Positions 49,680 to 61,160 of a stretch of 64,000 nt of DNA are shown one piece after another. The position numbers and the translations under genes were made by a program. This stretch comes from Mesostigma viride (lineage: Eukaryota; Streptophyta; Mesostigmatophyceae; Mesostigmatales; Mesostigmataceae): assembly GCA_009746045.1 (NCBI GenBank), contig RPFO01000213.1, forward strand, positions 11,073,593-11,137,592, given 5' to 3'. The notes under the pieces were generated by a model. It worked only from the letters and a program-made list of their open reading frames with translations, made no database searches and was not told where the DNA came from. The stretch's first letter is position 1; every line of letters begins with the position of its first letter.

Positions 49680-51938
49680 GAGCCTTCGATCTGTTCGTGC
49701 TCTCGGGAGGCATTGCACGTCGGCTGAGTGGTCAGCGTCGTGGAAGCACAACCTGCTTTGGGCTTGCCTGCTGTGCTAGAGTGGGCTAGCGTGCCTGCTT
49801 TGCCCAACCACACACATTTGCCGGAAGGGCTTTGATGTTAATTGCCGGGTCACGTTTGCAGCGGGCTCCCTGCATTATCGCCATGGCGTTTACAATGTCA
49901 TAATGCGGTATGCTCTCAGTAGCCTGATGGCAGCATACGTCACGCTGCGGTCCAACCCTGGCTCTATCTGTCAGGAATGGTCACATTCAGCAGCGAAGTC
50001 GGTCGGAGCTTGGCACTTTGAACCGCTTCATGCACCTGATCGACAGCTTTCACGAGGCGTCACTCCTCTTGTTTCAGGAGTGCCGTCTCATTACACGCCT
50101 TTTCTTTGATGAAGAATGGAAGCCACCATGGGCAAGGACGGAGCGCTCTGTCAGTTGCCTGCCAGATGCAGCCATCGTCTTCTCAGCAGCAGGGAGGTTT
50201 CTTAATGCCAATGCTGCCCGTTGCGGCGGTGAATTCTTGCCCATGGCTGATGGCTTTTTGGATCGCCTGTCAGTCAGTCATCTCTCCCTGAGCCGGTCTT
50301 GCTGCCTTGTGCTGACCGGCGGCGACTCGCGAGCGTCTCCAGGATCAGCAGCAGAGAGCAGCAGAGTCCACTGGGTGCACATTGCCAAGGTGGCGGCGTC
50401 CCTACCTCGCACAGCTCATGCTCCTTGACAGTTCCTTACCAACTGTCTTGGCAGATGGTTGCCATCAGTTGCACAGCGGGGAGAGAGCATCTGCTGGATC
50501 ATGTGCCACATGGCAGCATGATCCAAGCATGCATGATGTGCACGGTGCTCATGCGAGGCTGCAGTATGCAGGTACAGGCTGGGTAGGATGGCGCTGTGGA
50601 TAACACGGTTAATAGCGCTATGACGCGGGGGTTGCTGCGTGGGTGAAGGGGTTACAGACAACGGGACGGTCTTATGGATGTTGCCTTGCTGCATCTCTTG
50701 AGCCTTTGGTCCATGAGGGTCACACAATGACTTGAACTGTGCTCACATGTAACATGACCACCAGTGGAGCCTCAAGGCTGGCAGGGGGGTTCCAGGGCAG
50801 GCCTCCTGCAGGACATGCAACTGCGCTGTGGACCGTGCTCGAGGACGGGAGCCATGTGCGCAATGACACGGTTTCAAACCTGTCACCTGCTGCTTAGAAG
50901 GGAGCAATTCGTGCAACTGGAGGGAAGCACTGTGCGCTGCCTTTGCCTGCCGGTGGCGTTCTGCTCGCGTCTTGTCGCGTGACCTGGCGGCCTTATGTCG
51001 TGTGACCTGGCATCCGTGGCGCTGGCTGGCCCAGTTGTAGAGGGTATTAGAGTGCTCGCGGGTACCCAGGGCGCAAGAGATGGAGCGGTTCCCTCTACTG
51101 TGTTGGTCCTGGGGGCTTGCGCTCGGTGGTGCCGCTGCCTGCCTTTTCGGGATGATGGTTAATGGCATGACTGGTAGGGTTTCCACAGTATCAACCGGTG
51201 GCTTTATTTGCCTTGCCGCCCATTGTTCACGCTTTGAGCTTTGGGTCTAGACGTACTTTTAAATGCTTGCCAGGGGGTGGCAGGAACTTTTCTTATCTTT
51301 ACAATAATTATTAAGCTAAAAGCATGGATATTTCCTTGTGCAGTTGTGCTGGCGGATTAGAAGCATTCGGATGTCATTGTCATGCATAGTGTGCATATTG
51401 TGCAGGTACGTGCACCTAGCATGGAAGGTAGTGGCACCAGCTAAATGATATCTGCGCCAGGTCTGCGCTGAAAACGATTTGCTTGTTTCTTGTAGGGAAA
51501 AAAAGGCAATTGTTGGTTCCAAAATTTTGAAGTTACTATATTAAAACATCGATATGCGTCCACATTTTGACACCATTTAGCTCTGCAGAACGATTTTGTT
51601 ACTGCATGTATCGTTGTGGCAAGCAGCAAACAGGAAACGGCAAACAGCAAACATCACATATCAAAGGGAAAGCAGCACAGTAAAACCGATCAATAATCGG
51701 TTACATATATACTAATACTACTGTACTTTATCTTAATTATATCTTGTTCGTTGAAACTGAATCAAGCGCAGACTACCTATGAAATCTATATTGCCTCATC
51801 AAACTGTCACCAAGCTTGATACGTCAAAGCAGATATAGTACCGGAAGATGCAATTAATTGCAGCCATCTGCACCCCGGACAGCTCCATCTAAATTGTTTT
51901 AGTAGTACAAACTGAGCTCTTAGCTTTCCTGTTACTGC
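49680..51938. other. No gene recognised
   Basis: 3' flanks of the convergent Rac-like and MUS81-like genes. No reading frame on either strand resembles a protein, and I saw no notable repeat. Confidence 0.5.
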
Positions 51939-54900
51939 CTAGACGGCATCAAGCAGGAGCTCATGGTGCCGAAACACGTTCAGTGCGACCTTGCAAAAGC
52001 CCCTGGTCTCCTTGTCATTGCCCGCCTGGTAGATGAACCACCTCTCGCGCAGCAGCAGCAGGCACACGGCCATGTCCGCAATGTCTCGCAGCGAGGGCAC
52101 GATCATCGCCCGCTGCTCCGCTCTCAGCGCCTCAAACACGCTGCCACGGCTCTTTTGGACCTGCTGGCACGCGCTCGATAGCCCTTCCAGGACACATGTC
52201 ACCTCGGGGGGGGGGCGCTGCCCAACTCTCTGCTGCCACTTGCTACAATCACTCTCACTTGAGTAGTACTTGTCGACCGTGCGCTGGAGGGACTTGCGAT
52301 CCAGGCTCATCGTCCGCAGCAACCGGGCCACCGCCTTGGACGCCAGCAAGAAAATCCTGCGCTGTGAGCTGGCGCCCCGCAGCTCCCCCATTGTCAGATC
52401 TCCCGTGGCCTCCCCCATGCACCGCAGGAGTCGCTCGGCGGGCAGGCGTATCAGCACCCTGGCAGGGGACGAGCAACCCAGGGTCTCGTTCTGCACCGAA
52501 AAGATCACCATGTGTGCAGGGATCTCTTTGTCAATACTTACAACCAGCCACGGCCGGCCAGCCCCAGCTCCCTCCTCTCCTCCCTCCCCACCAGCATTTT
52601 CGGCAAGCCTCCCTTCCATGCCCAGAAAATCCTCGTACTCTGGGCGAGCAACCACCACGACTTCACGGTTCGTAACGCCAGCGCCGCAACTCTGCCCATG
52701 CCCAGATGCACCTGGCAAAACAGCCTCCGCCCCGGTGCCAACATTACCCGCCCCGCCACTGCCCCCGCCATTTGCACCCACCCCAGCGCCTGGGGAGGCA
52801 ACAGCACCCCGCCCCCCCCCACCGGGAGCATCCCCGCCAGCTGGCGGGTCCACGGCATGCCACACGGCGCGGCTGCAGGCCCTCGCGCTGACCCCCATCG
52901 GCAGCGACACGCCCTCCAAGAGATGCGCCAGCATCAGCTCTCGTTGCAGGTCGCCCTCGCACGCCCGGTAGGCTGCGCACAACGCGGACTCGCCCCCTGG
53001 GAACCGCGCTCCGACCGCCTTGGCTGCGGACAAGGACACGCGCGCGTGCTGGCTGAGCCACTCGGCCAGCGCGTCCCCTTTGTTGGTGGCCGCGGGCGTG
53101 CACTGCGGCGAAACGAGCTCAAGAGGGCCGAGTGTGGCCACGAGGGTGGGCCGAGTCAGACCTCCGTCCGCATCCGCCCCACTGGGAGCTGCATCAGGCA
53201 ACGACAGCATCGCCAGCGCGTATGAGAGGTGTGCTAGCATCCGGCACGTGCCCTGCTCGTCCAGCGTCTGTAGCGCCTGGAACCCCGTGCCGGCGCCCTG
53301 CAGGTAGGCCAGCAGGGCATCGATGTCGGCGGCGCACTGGATGGTGCCCGTGCCAAGGGGCATGCTGGCCCAAAATGACGATGATGATGACGAGGATGGC
53401 CCTGCCCCCAGGTTGAGGTAATTACCGGCTGCCCCGGCACCCCCCGCATACGCACCCCGCGGGTAGGTATCGTCTGGATCGGCGCCGCGGTAGCGGCCAT
53501 CGGGGCCGTAACCGCCGGGCACGTACGCGACTTGGTTCTTGGAGGTCTCGTTCTTGCCCTCGAGGAGGAGGAACCGGCGGGAGAAGGGGCTGCCCATGGT
53601 GCGGTGGATCTGCTTTAGGTGGTCCCTGGTCCGTGACCGCTCCACCAGGTCCTTGATGGTCTTGCGCTCGATGTTGCAGTCGAGCACCGTGCCACCGCGG
53701 CACCACTGTGTGTGTGGGGACGTGTGTGTGCGCGTGTGCGTGTGTGAAGGGGTGGGATGGGTGGGTGGGTGGGTGGGTGGGTGGGTGGGTGGGTGGGTGG
53801 GTGGGTGGGTGGGTGGGTGGGTGGGTGGGTGGGTGGGTGGGTGTTTGTGCGTGAGGGTGGGTGGGTTGACGGGGAGGCCAAGGGTGACAGGTGACAGCGT
53901 AAGGGGCATTGCGAAGAGGTGTGGTGAGCGAGGAACTTTGCGCCAGGAGGCTAGGACTTGACACATAGGGGTGGGCCGGAATAGATCCACGTAGGGGTAG
54001 GGGTAGCGATAAACACAAAAAGAATGCGCATGGGGTTGGCAATAGAAGGTTGGCAGTAGAAAGCATCGACCCAAAGTAACATATCAAGAGAGCCCCTACA
54101 GCAGTGCATCCCGACACGCGCAGATAATGACAACCCCCTTTGGTCGTGCTATTGGAAAACGACCCGTCAACCATGCTAGAGCAATATTCCCCCATCTATC
54201 TACCATGCGCCAGCAACACACCCCTACTACCATGCTATCGCACTAGACCCAACGATCACGCCGCCAGCCCGTTTGTACAACAACCGCAACCTTGCTGTCA
54301 AACTGACGGTGACCGCAACAGACCCAAATACCACGCTGCCAAACGTACCATGTAGTCTCCTACGGGTGGACAAGAATAGGGGCTATGGTAATGCACGCCT
54401 CACGCCTACTACCATGCCGCCAAACGTACCATGTAGTCCCCGAGAGGTAAACTGCTTCGTTCGGGTATCGGGTCCAACATCATGTCCCTGGTTGCCGCCC
54501 CATCCCTCACATCCCCACCGCCAGCGTTGCCCATAGTCCTGGCACCGCCCCTACTACTGCCAATCGGCACGGGCGGGCTGACCAGTCGGCGCATCTCCGC
54601 GCCTATGGCGTCCCGCAGCCGCCGGGGGGCCTTGTTGGTCTTTCGCTCATGCAGGCACACAAGTATGCGGACCTCCTCTACGTCGGTAGGGACCTCTCCA
54701 CCTTCCTCCTCCTCCTCCCATGGCTCTTCCTCCCCATCCTCCCCATCTTCTTCAACAACATGATCTCCCTCTTCCTCTTCCTCCTCCTCCTCCTCCGCAG
54801 CAGCCACGTGGGCCCTATGACTTCCTCCGACTGCCTCCGCCTCTCCTCGGCCACCCTTCCCCCGGCCTTCTCCTGCAGCCTTCTTCCCTGACAGGGGAGT

Positions 54901-57900
54901 AGTCCTCGCGGCTGGGGCACGACGGCCAGCCGCACGAGTACCTCCATCCCTGCCATCGGATCGAGCCTCCCTTCCAAGACCCGCCTGACCTTGAGCCGGA
55001 TGGGTTGTGACGATGTTGGCGCCATCCACCGGATCATCTCCACCAACACCATGGCCGTTGATGCCGTTAGGATGAGCACCATCTCCATCAGTATTGACTC
55101 CATTCCCTGGCTTTCCTCCTCCCCCCACAACTCCCTGCCGTGTCCTATAACGACGTCCCCTCCCGCCTGCAACACCATATCCCTCGTCCTCGCCCTCCCC
55201 AACGCCGCCACTGCCAGCGTCCTCACCGTCGTCACTATCCTCTTCCTCCCCAGCACCGTAACGGCTGTCACTCAGCGCCAGGCCCGACCTTGAATCGTAA
55301 TCCTCGTCATCCGGATCATCATCTTCCTCCTCCTCCTCGGTTTCCGTCATTGTATCCGTGCCACCATCGTCCGCCCCAGAATCCACCCTCTCGGGGTCAT
55401 CCTCCTCCACGTCCTCCCTTTCCTCCACTCCTGCCCCTTCCCCCTTCCCAACCTCCTTCCCCTTCCCTTTTCCCTTGGCTACCGCCACCTCCTCTCCTCG
55501 CTGCAGTCGCGGTGACGAGTGTGGCGATGCCATCTGTGCTGCGCCGGCCTGTGGAATCACCTCCTCCTCCTCCTCGCCCCCATCTAAAAGAATGACATCA
55601 TAAGTGCCCGATTCTGCCAGCCGCCGCCGGGCAGCGGGAGGTGTCCTATCAGCATCGGGGGACGCGCGTTTCCCAGAAGATGCCCCCCCTGCCCTGGACG
55701 CCAGGGGGTCTCCAGATTGATTCCCACGGGCGGCGGGAGGTGGGGTTTGCGCACCCCTATTCCCCCGCGGCTGGGGAGAACGCCTGGCTGGACAGCCCCT
55801 GCTAGTTGTAGCGGCATTCACATCACCCCCCCTCCCCTTGTCGGCATCGCAATCATGTCCGTCGTCATAGCCACCAGCCGTCATATCCTCCACTTCCCAA
55901 CCACCTCCATCTATCCCCCATTCCAAGTTCCCATCGTGTGGGACCCTGGTGTCCTCACGGGTGTCCGCCCGGTCCCTGCCAGATGGCAGCGAGCCGGCAC
56001 CAACGCCTCGCCCCTCCTTGCACATGGTTGGTCCAGCAGTAGCTATGGCACCCGCGACGTTGCCCGTGGTGGTGACGGCCGCCTTATCCAACACGAATGC
56101 GAGGCTACGCTTGGCTCCCACCACCACCGGGGCCGGTGGCACGATCGGGGGATCGTCCTCGGATAGATCAATGACATCCATGGGCGGCACCACCGGGGTT
56201 CGACCGGACCGGCTACCTGCCCCACTGTTACGGTTGCCAGCTACATTATCCGCGGCACCCGATGGAGCGACCGAGCGGTTACCCTGCCTCCCGGCAGCCG
56301 GAGGGGTCGACATACGCGGCTGGGCCGCGGCCACATCAGGGGTGAGCACCCGGTAACCATCTGCCCCCCGGCCATTTCTTCCTCGTTCTTCTTCTTTTTC
56401 GTCATCATCGTCGCTGTCCACAAGGTCAATGACTTTCGCAGGCGCCGCCGATGCCGGTGGAGGTTTGGTTGGAACACGCTGGGCGGGTGGCCTCAGCACC
56501 GACTGGGATCCCCCCAGGGCCGTGCTGCCGCCTTCGGGACAGATCACCTCCACATCCCCCCGCATGCGACGCGAGTTCTCATCCTCTTTACGGCTCAACT
56601 CCAACGCCGTCTGCATGTCGCGATCAAGTTCGTCCAAATGTCCCTGGCCACCTCCGACCAGTTGCTCCCACTCACCCCCTGGGAACCTGGCCGAGTTCCT
56701 CGCGAACGAGTCCCTGAGGCTCTCCTCCACCGCCCTCTCGAAGGCGAGCTGCTCGTCAAGGTACTCTCCGGATGACGAGTCCAGAAACAGATTGTTGTTT
56801 TGGACAAAGTCGTCGTTGTCATCATTGCCCAAAGAGGGCATGCCGCCAAAGCCAAGGCCCTGGTCCGAACGGGACCGCCCTCTTCCTTCATCTCCGCCCC
56901 TTGGAGGCCGCGACCCCTGGGCCACCCTGCTCCCACCAGTGGCCACCTCCCTGCCCCCCGGTACCACCGTGAGTGCACGCTGCCTGTCCGCGGGTTGCAA
57001 GTCCGCACGGCCCCCCAGTGACGAGGGTGGGTACACAGCTGGCCCTTTCACCGTGCCCCCTGCGGCCATGACTCGCTCCATCATGGCAAGGTCGTCCTGG
57101 GGCGTCCTCGTTCCCACACCGCCCCCTGTCCCTCCTCCTCCTGCCCCCTGCCCTGCCCTCACTCCTCCTTGGTCCCTCCTTTCGGCTGTGTTCCCATTGG
57201 CCGCTGCCCCCCTCCATCTGTCCCCTGTCGCCGGTGGAGTGGCTACTGGCACACGCGCCTGCGCAGGCGGTGGAGTGGCTATTGGCACACCCGCGTGCGC
57301 AGGCGGTGGGGTGGCTATTGGCACACCCGCGTGCGCAGGCGGTGGAGTGGCTACTGGCACACGCGCCTGCATACGTGGCGGTGGAGTGGCCACATCAATC
57401 CGTGGCGACGACCCGCCAGCCACCGCGGACCCACCGACACCGCTGCCGTTCACTCTACCAGGCCGGTCACTGTACCCCTGGCCCGACTGGGGTTCTTGAT
57501 GGCCACCCGGAGGCGTGGCGGTCCCCTGCCCGTCCCCACCAGGGGGGTACGCCAGCTGCTTCCCCTTGTCCTTTGCGGCAGCTGCAGCGGCTCTGGCCTT
57601 GGCTTCTGCCTCCCTCGCCAACGCCGCATTCCCCGCGGCCTCTTGAGGGTTCCGGGGCTTGTTGGCGCTGCTGCCCACACATGGCCTCCCCCCTAGTTGG
57701 GTATGACTCCCTCCTCCTCCCCTCCTCTCACCATTCCCGGGTGTGTTGGATCCTTTGCCCAAGTCTGGCGTACGGGGCTCCACGCCACTGCCACCTGGGT
57801 GGTTGCCCTGCAACGCTATGAACGTGCTGACGCTGCTGCCACCCGTACGAGCCCGCTTCCAGGGACGCGTGTTGCTGCGCTCTCCATTCGCACCCAACCC

Positions 57901-58985
57901 ATCCTCATCGTCAGATGATCGGCCTTCGCCCGTTTGCAGAATATGAATGTTGGAAGACCCCCCTACCTGCGCTACCCGGCGGGCAGCCCCCCTTGCATTT
58001 GGCGGCCCTGCAGCAACCCTAGTTGAGGGCCCCGCACCACCCCTAACGGCAGACCCCGCACCGCCAGCATACGACGGCCCCGCACCACCCACATTCGACG
58101 GCCCTGAACCACCCACATTCGACGGCCCCGCAACGCCCCCATCGGCAGGCCCTGCAACACCCCGATGTGATGGCCCCCCACCGCCCCCAGTGGCAGGCCC
58201 CAGCCCCGCGTCCCCCACCGGTGGCCGCAGCAGCTGCACGCGCAGCTTGCGCTGGCGCCCGGTGCCCACGCTCTGGTGGTCCACCACGGCACAAAGGCCA
58301 TCGCGCCTCTGCGCGTCGTTGATCTTCTCACACAGCTTGTGCAGGCCCTGGCGCACTTTCTTTGCCCCCTGGAACTCGCGGGTTTCGCCGACCGGTGCCG
58401 ACCGCACAAACTCGATCAATGTAGCTCGAATCGCAGGGTCAAGGTTGCGTAAGGATGCAGGCTCCATGCGGCCCCTGACGATGCCTAGGTTGCCCTCCTG
58501 CCCGTCCTCTTCGGCTGACCCCGGGCCTGGCCCTGCGTCGGCGGGCCGGCGCTCCGTCTGGTCCCAGTCGGGTCGGACCTCGTACATGAGGTAGGCAAAG
58601 TCCCACCCTTTTTGTGTGAGTATGTACTGGTCGCGCGGGCCCTGGTTGGCAAAGTTGTGTGCGGCGCGCCCGGCGATGTTGTTGATGTGCTCCACAAGCC
58701 CGTGCCTGTTGAGCGTCCTGATGCTGGCGTACGTGGCCGGGAGGGTCCATGAGGGGGTGGTTACATTTAAGGGTTATAAGACCACTATAATTGAGAGCTT
58801 CATGCCGAGATGCGTGCGTAAAAGTTGTGGGTGGATGCAGAGGGGTGGGTGCATGAGGGTGTGAGTAATACAAAAAGAATCGAGCCGGTGTTTGCTGTTC
58901 GGAGTTGCACATGTAAGGGAATGCGCGGGGGTTGGCAGGGCGATGCAATAGCAGCGTACTCCTGGAGCAAAAAGGAGGATCATTT

Positions 58986-59039
<54 letters not shown>

Positions 59040-61160
59040 GATGCTGGAGGGGTTGATGGGGGGATTCACGAAGAAGAGTTGGAGTGTTCCCGGGACGGCA
59101 AGTAAGTGTTAATTGCGGTAGCTAGTAACTAGCAAGCCAAGATTTCAAGAAAGATGAGGGTTTTGTTTGGGATTGAAGGTAAGGGCGTCCTTATGGGCCA
59201 GGTCTTTCAAAACGAAAGGTGGTCAATCTAGGCGCATAGACAGCATGGAATTGAGGTGAATGTGGCATTGGCAAGTACTGGCGCTCTGACACAGAAATGA
59301 AGGAAATAGATAGGAAAAAGGTCGCCCTATTCCCCTCTTTCCCGACCAGCCCTCCACCCCCAGCTATCCAAACTCCAAATTCCACAGGAAATGATAAGCG
59401 ATGCCTCAACGCGGGTGAATAAGAGCATTTACATCCACAACTTAAACACAGCCACAGTACTGATAGTGGGACTAGGACACACAGAATGCCTGCATTACGC
59501 TCTGCAAAGGGGAAAAAACAGTGACAGCGATGCGTGCACACACGGATCAGGTAGATATCCGCATTGGGGCAGATCTCTATATATACTACCCATAGGGGCC
59601 AATACTATATATCGCCGCAGCCTGCCCAAGCGCACTCTGCCAGCAGCTACCAAACCCAACCACCTCAACAGGATATGTCTCTATTGGACACGATCTAGAC
59701 TTGTCTTTCCTAAGGCACTGCGTGAGTGTGCTCGCCCTTCAAAGGCCAAGATTGCATGGCACTCGTCTCTTTTGCTGTGCTTCAGACGGTGTACTTATCC
59801 TTGGTCTGAATAGGGGCATCTGGTCCTTCATACGAGGACAAGCCCCTTTCTCCCCACGACATGCAGCCCCACCCCCCTGCGAGGACAACCCTACGACTGT
59901 TACAAGTCCATAAATGGTCAACGGATGGCATGGCACATGTTTCCCCCTTACCCGGACCATGCGCCGAAATCCCGCCCCGCCCAGTGGTCCGGGCTCATCT
60001 CCGCATCGCAGAACCGCTGCGCCTCACGGATCAACTCGGCTCGAAAGAAGACGGTCCGCCCCCCGCTCGCGATGTGGAGATGCTCGCATGCCTTTAGGAT
60101 GGCATAGGCCCCCCCACGGTGCTTGATCTCTCGTATGTAAGGGTGCCTCTTCAATTCCCCGATACGTGGATCACCCCCCTCCTCCTCGTCCCCTTGATCC
60201 TCCTCCTCGCTTCCCGGAGCATCCCCTCGGCGATTGTCAGTGGGAATGATGGGCATCTGGCAGGGTGTTTGCAAACCGTGATGACAAACAAACGCATTTG
60301 GCACGGCCAGTTGCTTTATGAAAAGAATGAGTGCTCAGGGTTTCGCCGGGAATATAATGAAGAAAGGGCAGTGATACTAATTCTTATATATTGCAAGTTG
60401 CAGACAGGTGTGGGAGCCGTGCTAGAGCAGAAGCTTCTGCAGCTGTGGAAACATTATATGTTAGGGCATCGCAGTCCTAGTCTAGCCGCAGGCACCGCCG
60501 TCCACGTTAGTAGGGAAGCTGCCGAAAGGCAGACAATGTCTGGCATGGAAGTTGCTGAGATGTGGTGACATGCTGGAAGGCCGTGAGGAGTGTTGGAACT
60601 CCATGTCCCACACTTGCAGAGATATACCAACATGAATGAATGCTTCTATGCAAGGCCTCGAGAAAGACAACAAGAAACACCACGCGTATTAACAGAGCGA
60701 TTCCCCAAGGGGCGAAGTTCCAGAGGTGGAGTGATGAGATGTGCGTTCAGGAGTCCCAGTAGGCCCTTTAGGAGAAATATGACCATCATCACATCCTGTC
60801 AAACTTTTTTAAAGCAAGGTTTGCAATCAATACGTACCCTCTTCTAGGGCATTGTGGCGAATTGCTTATATGCGTTGGTGCGCGCAGGAGCCTCTCTCGA
60901 CTTACCCTTCCGTTGATAATGGCATACGCGGCATTCCTCGCGGTTGTATGCGTGAAGTTCGGCAGGTTGAGAATATTTCCGCTGCTGGCAACCATATAGA
61001 TGTCTCTGTTGACCGCTTCGACCTCTTTTCGGGCTACTTCCCACATATATTGCTGCCTGGATCTCCTGTGGATGCATACTTGTAAGCGCGCATCGAAAGC
61101 CGTGATTAAGTCTTGGTTCCAAACACGCCGGCGTTCGGGCGCCTCGCGTCTCGGAGGCAT
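51939..61160 (-). CDS. MUS81: MUS81-type structure-specific endonuclease with giant linker
   Basis: Four exons: 60906-61160, 59952-60256, 54430-58723, 51939-53705, joined in phases 0, 2 and 0 with GTAAGT, GTAAGG and GTACGT donors and CAG acceptors; 6621 nt, about 2206 residues (MUS81 is usually 550-660). N-terminal helical HhH-like region (about 10-85). Winged helix: AYAILKACEHLH, FRAELIREAQRFCD, then GAWSGIRTLNRHGLV across a splice and YILTQKG. Linker about 240-1530 with an R3H-like domain (about 285-355), UIMs near 843-860 and 885-901, and SIM-like VIDLVDSDDDD (about 948), VIDLSEDD (about 1037) and VILLDGGEEEE (about 1229). ERCC4 nuclease: RILVCLHERKT (about 1535), LPLGDYM/W across a splice (1612-1619), IERKTIKDL (1630-1638). 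HhH2 follows (about 1833-1870), then a 300-residue C-terminal extension. MUS81 with an EME1 partner cuts branched DNA in recombination and fork repair. Confidence 0.88.
53757..53842. repeat. (TGGG)n tract in MUS81-like intron 3
   Basis: About 21 copies of GTGG/GGGT in a row lie roughly 50 bp from the intron's 3' splice site. On the transcribed RNA it is a C-rich (ACCC) tract; the DNA plus strand is strongly G-quadruplex prone. Confidence 0.95.
58987..59038. repeat. (GT)n microsatellite in MUS81-like intron 2
   Basis: About 26 GT dinucleotides without interruption. Confidence 0.97.

Noticed and set aside
52270-53225. Plus-strand frames of 233 and 237 codons over the MUS81-like last exon
   Set aside because: Composition-driven antisense frames without motifs.
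53706-54074. N-terminal Thr-His-Pro-Pro repeat region of a 711-codon minus-strand frame
   Set aside because: It is intron sequence (the TGGG tract) read through; the exon begins at 53705, where the protein matches the MUS81 active site.
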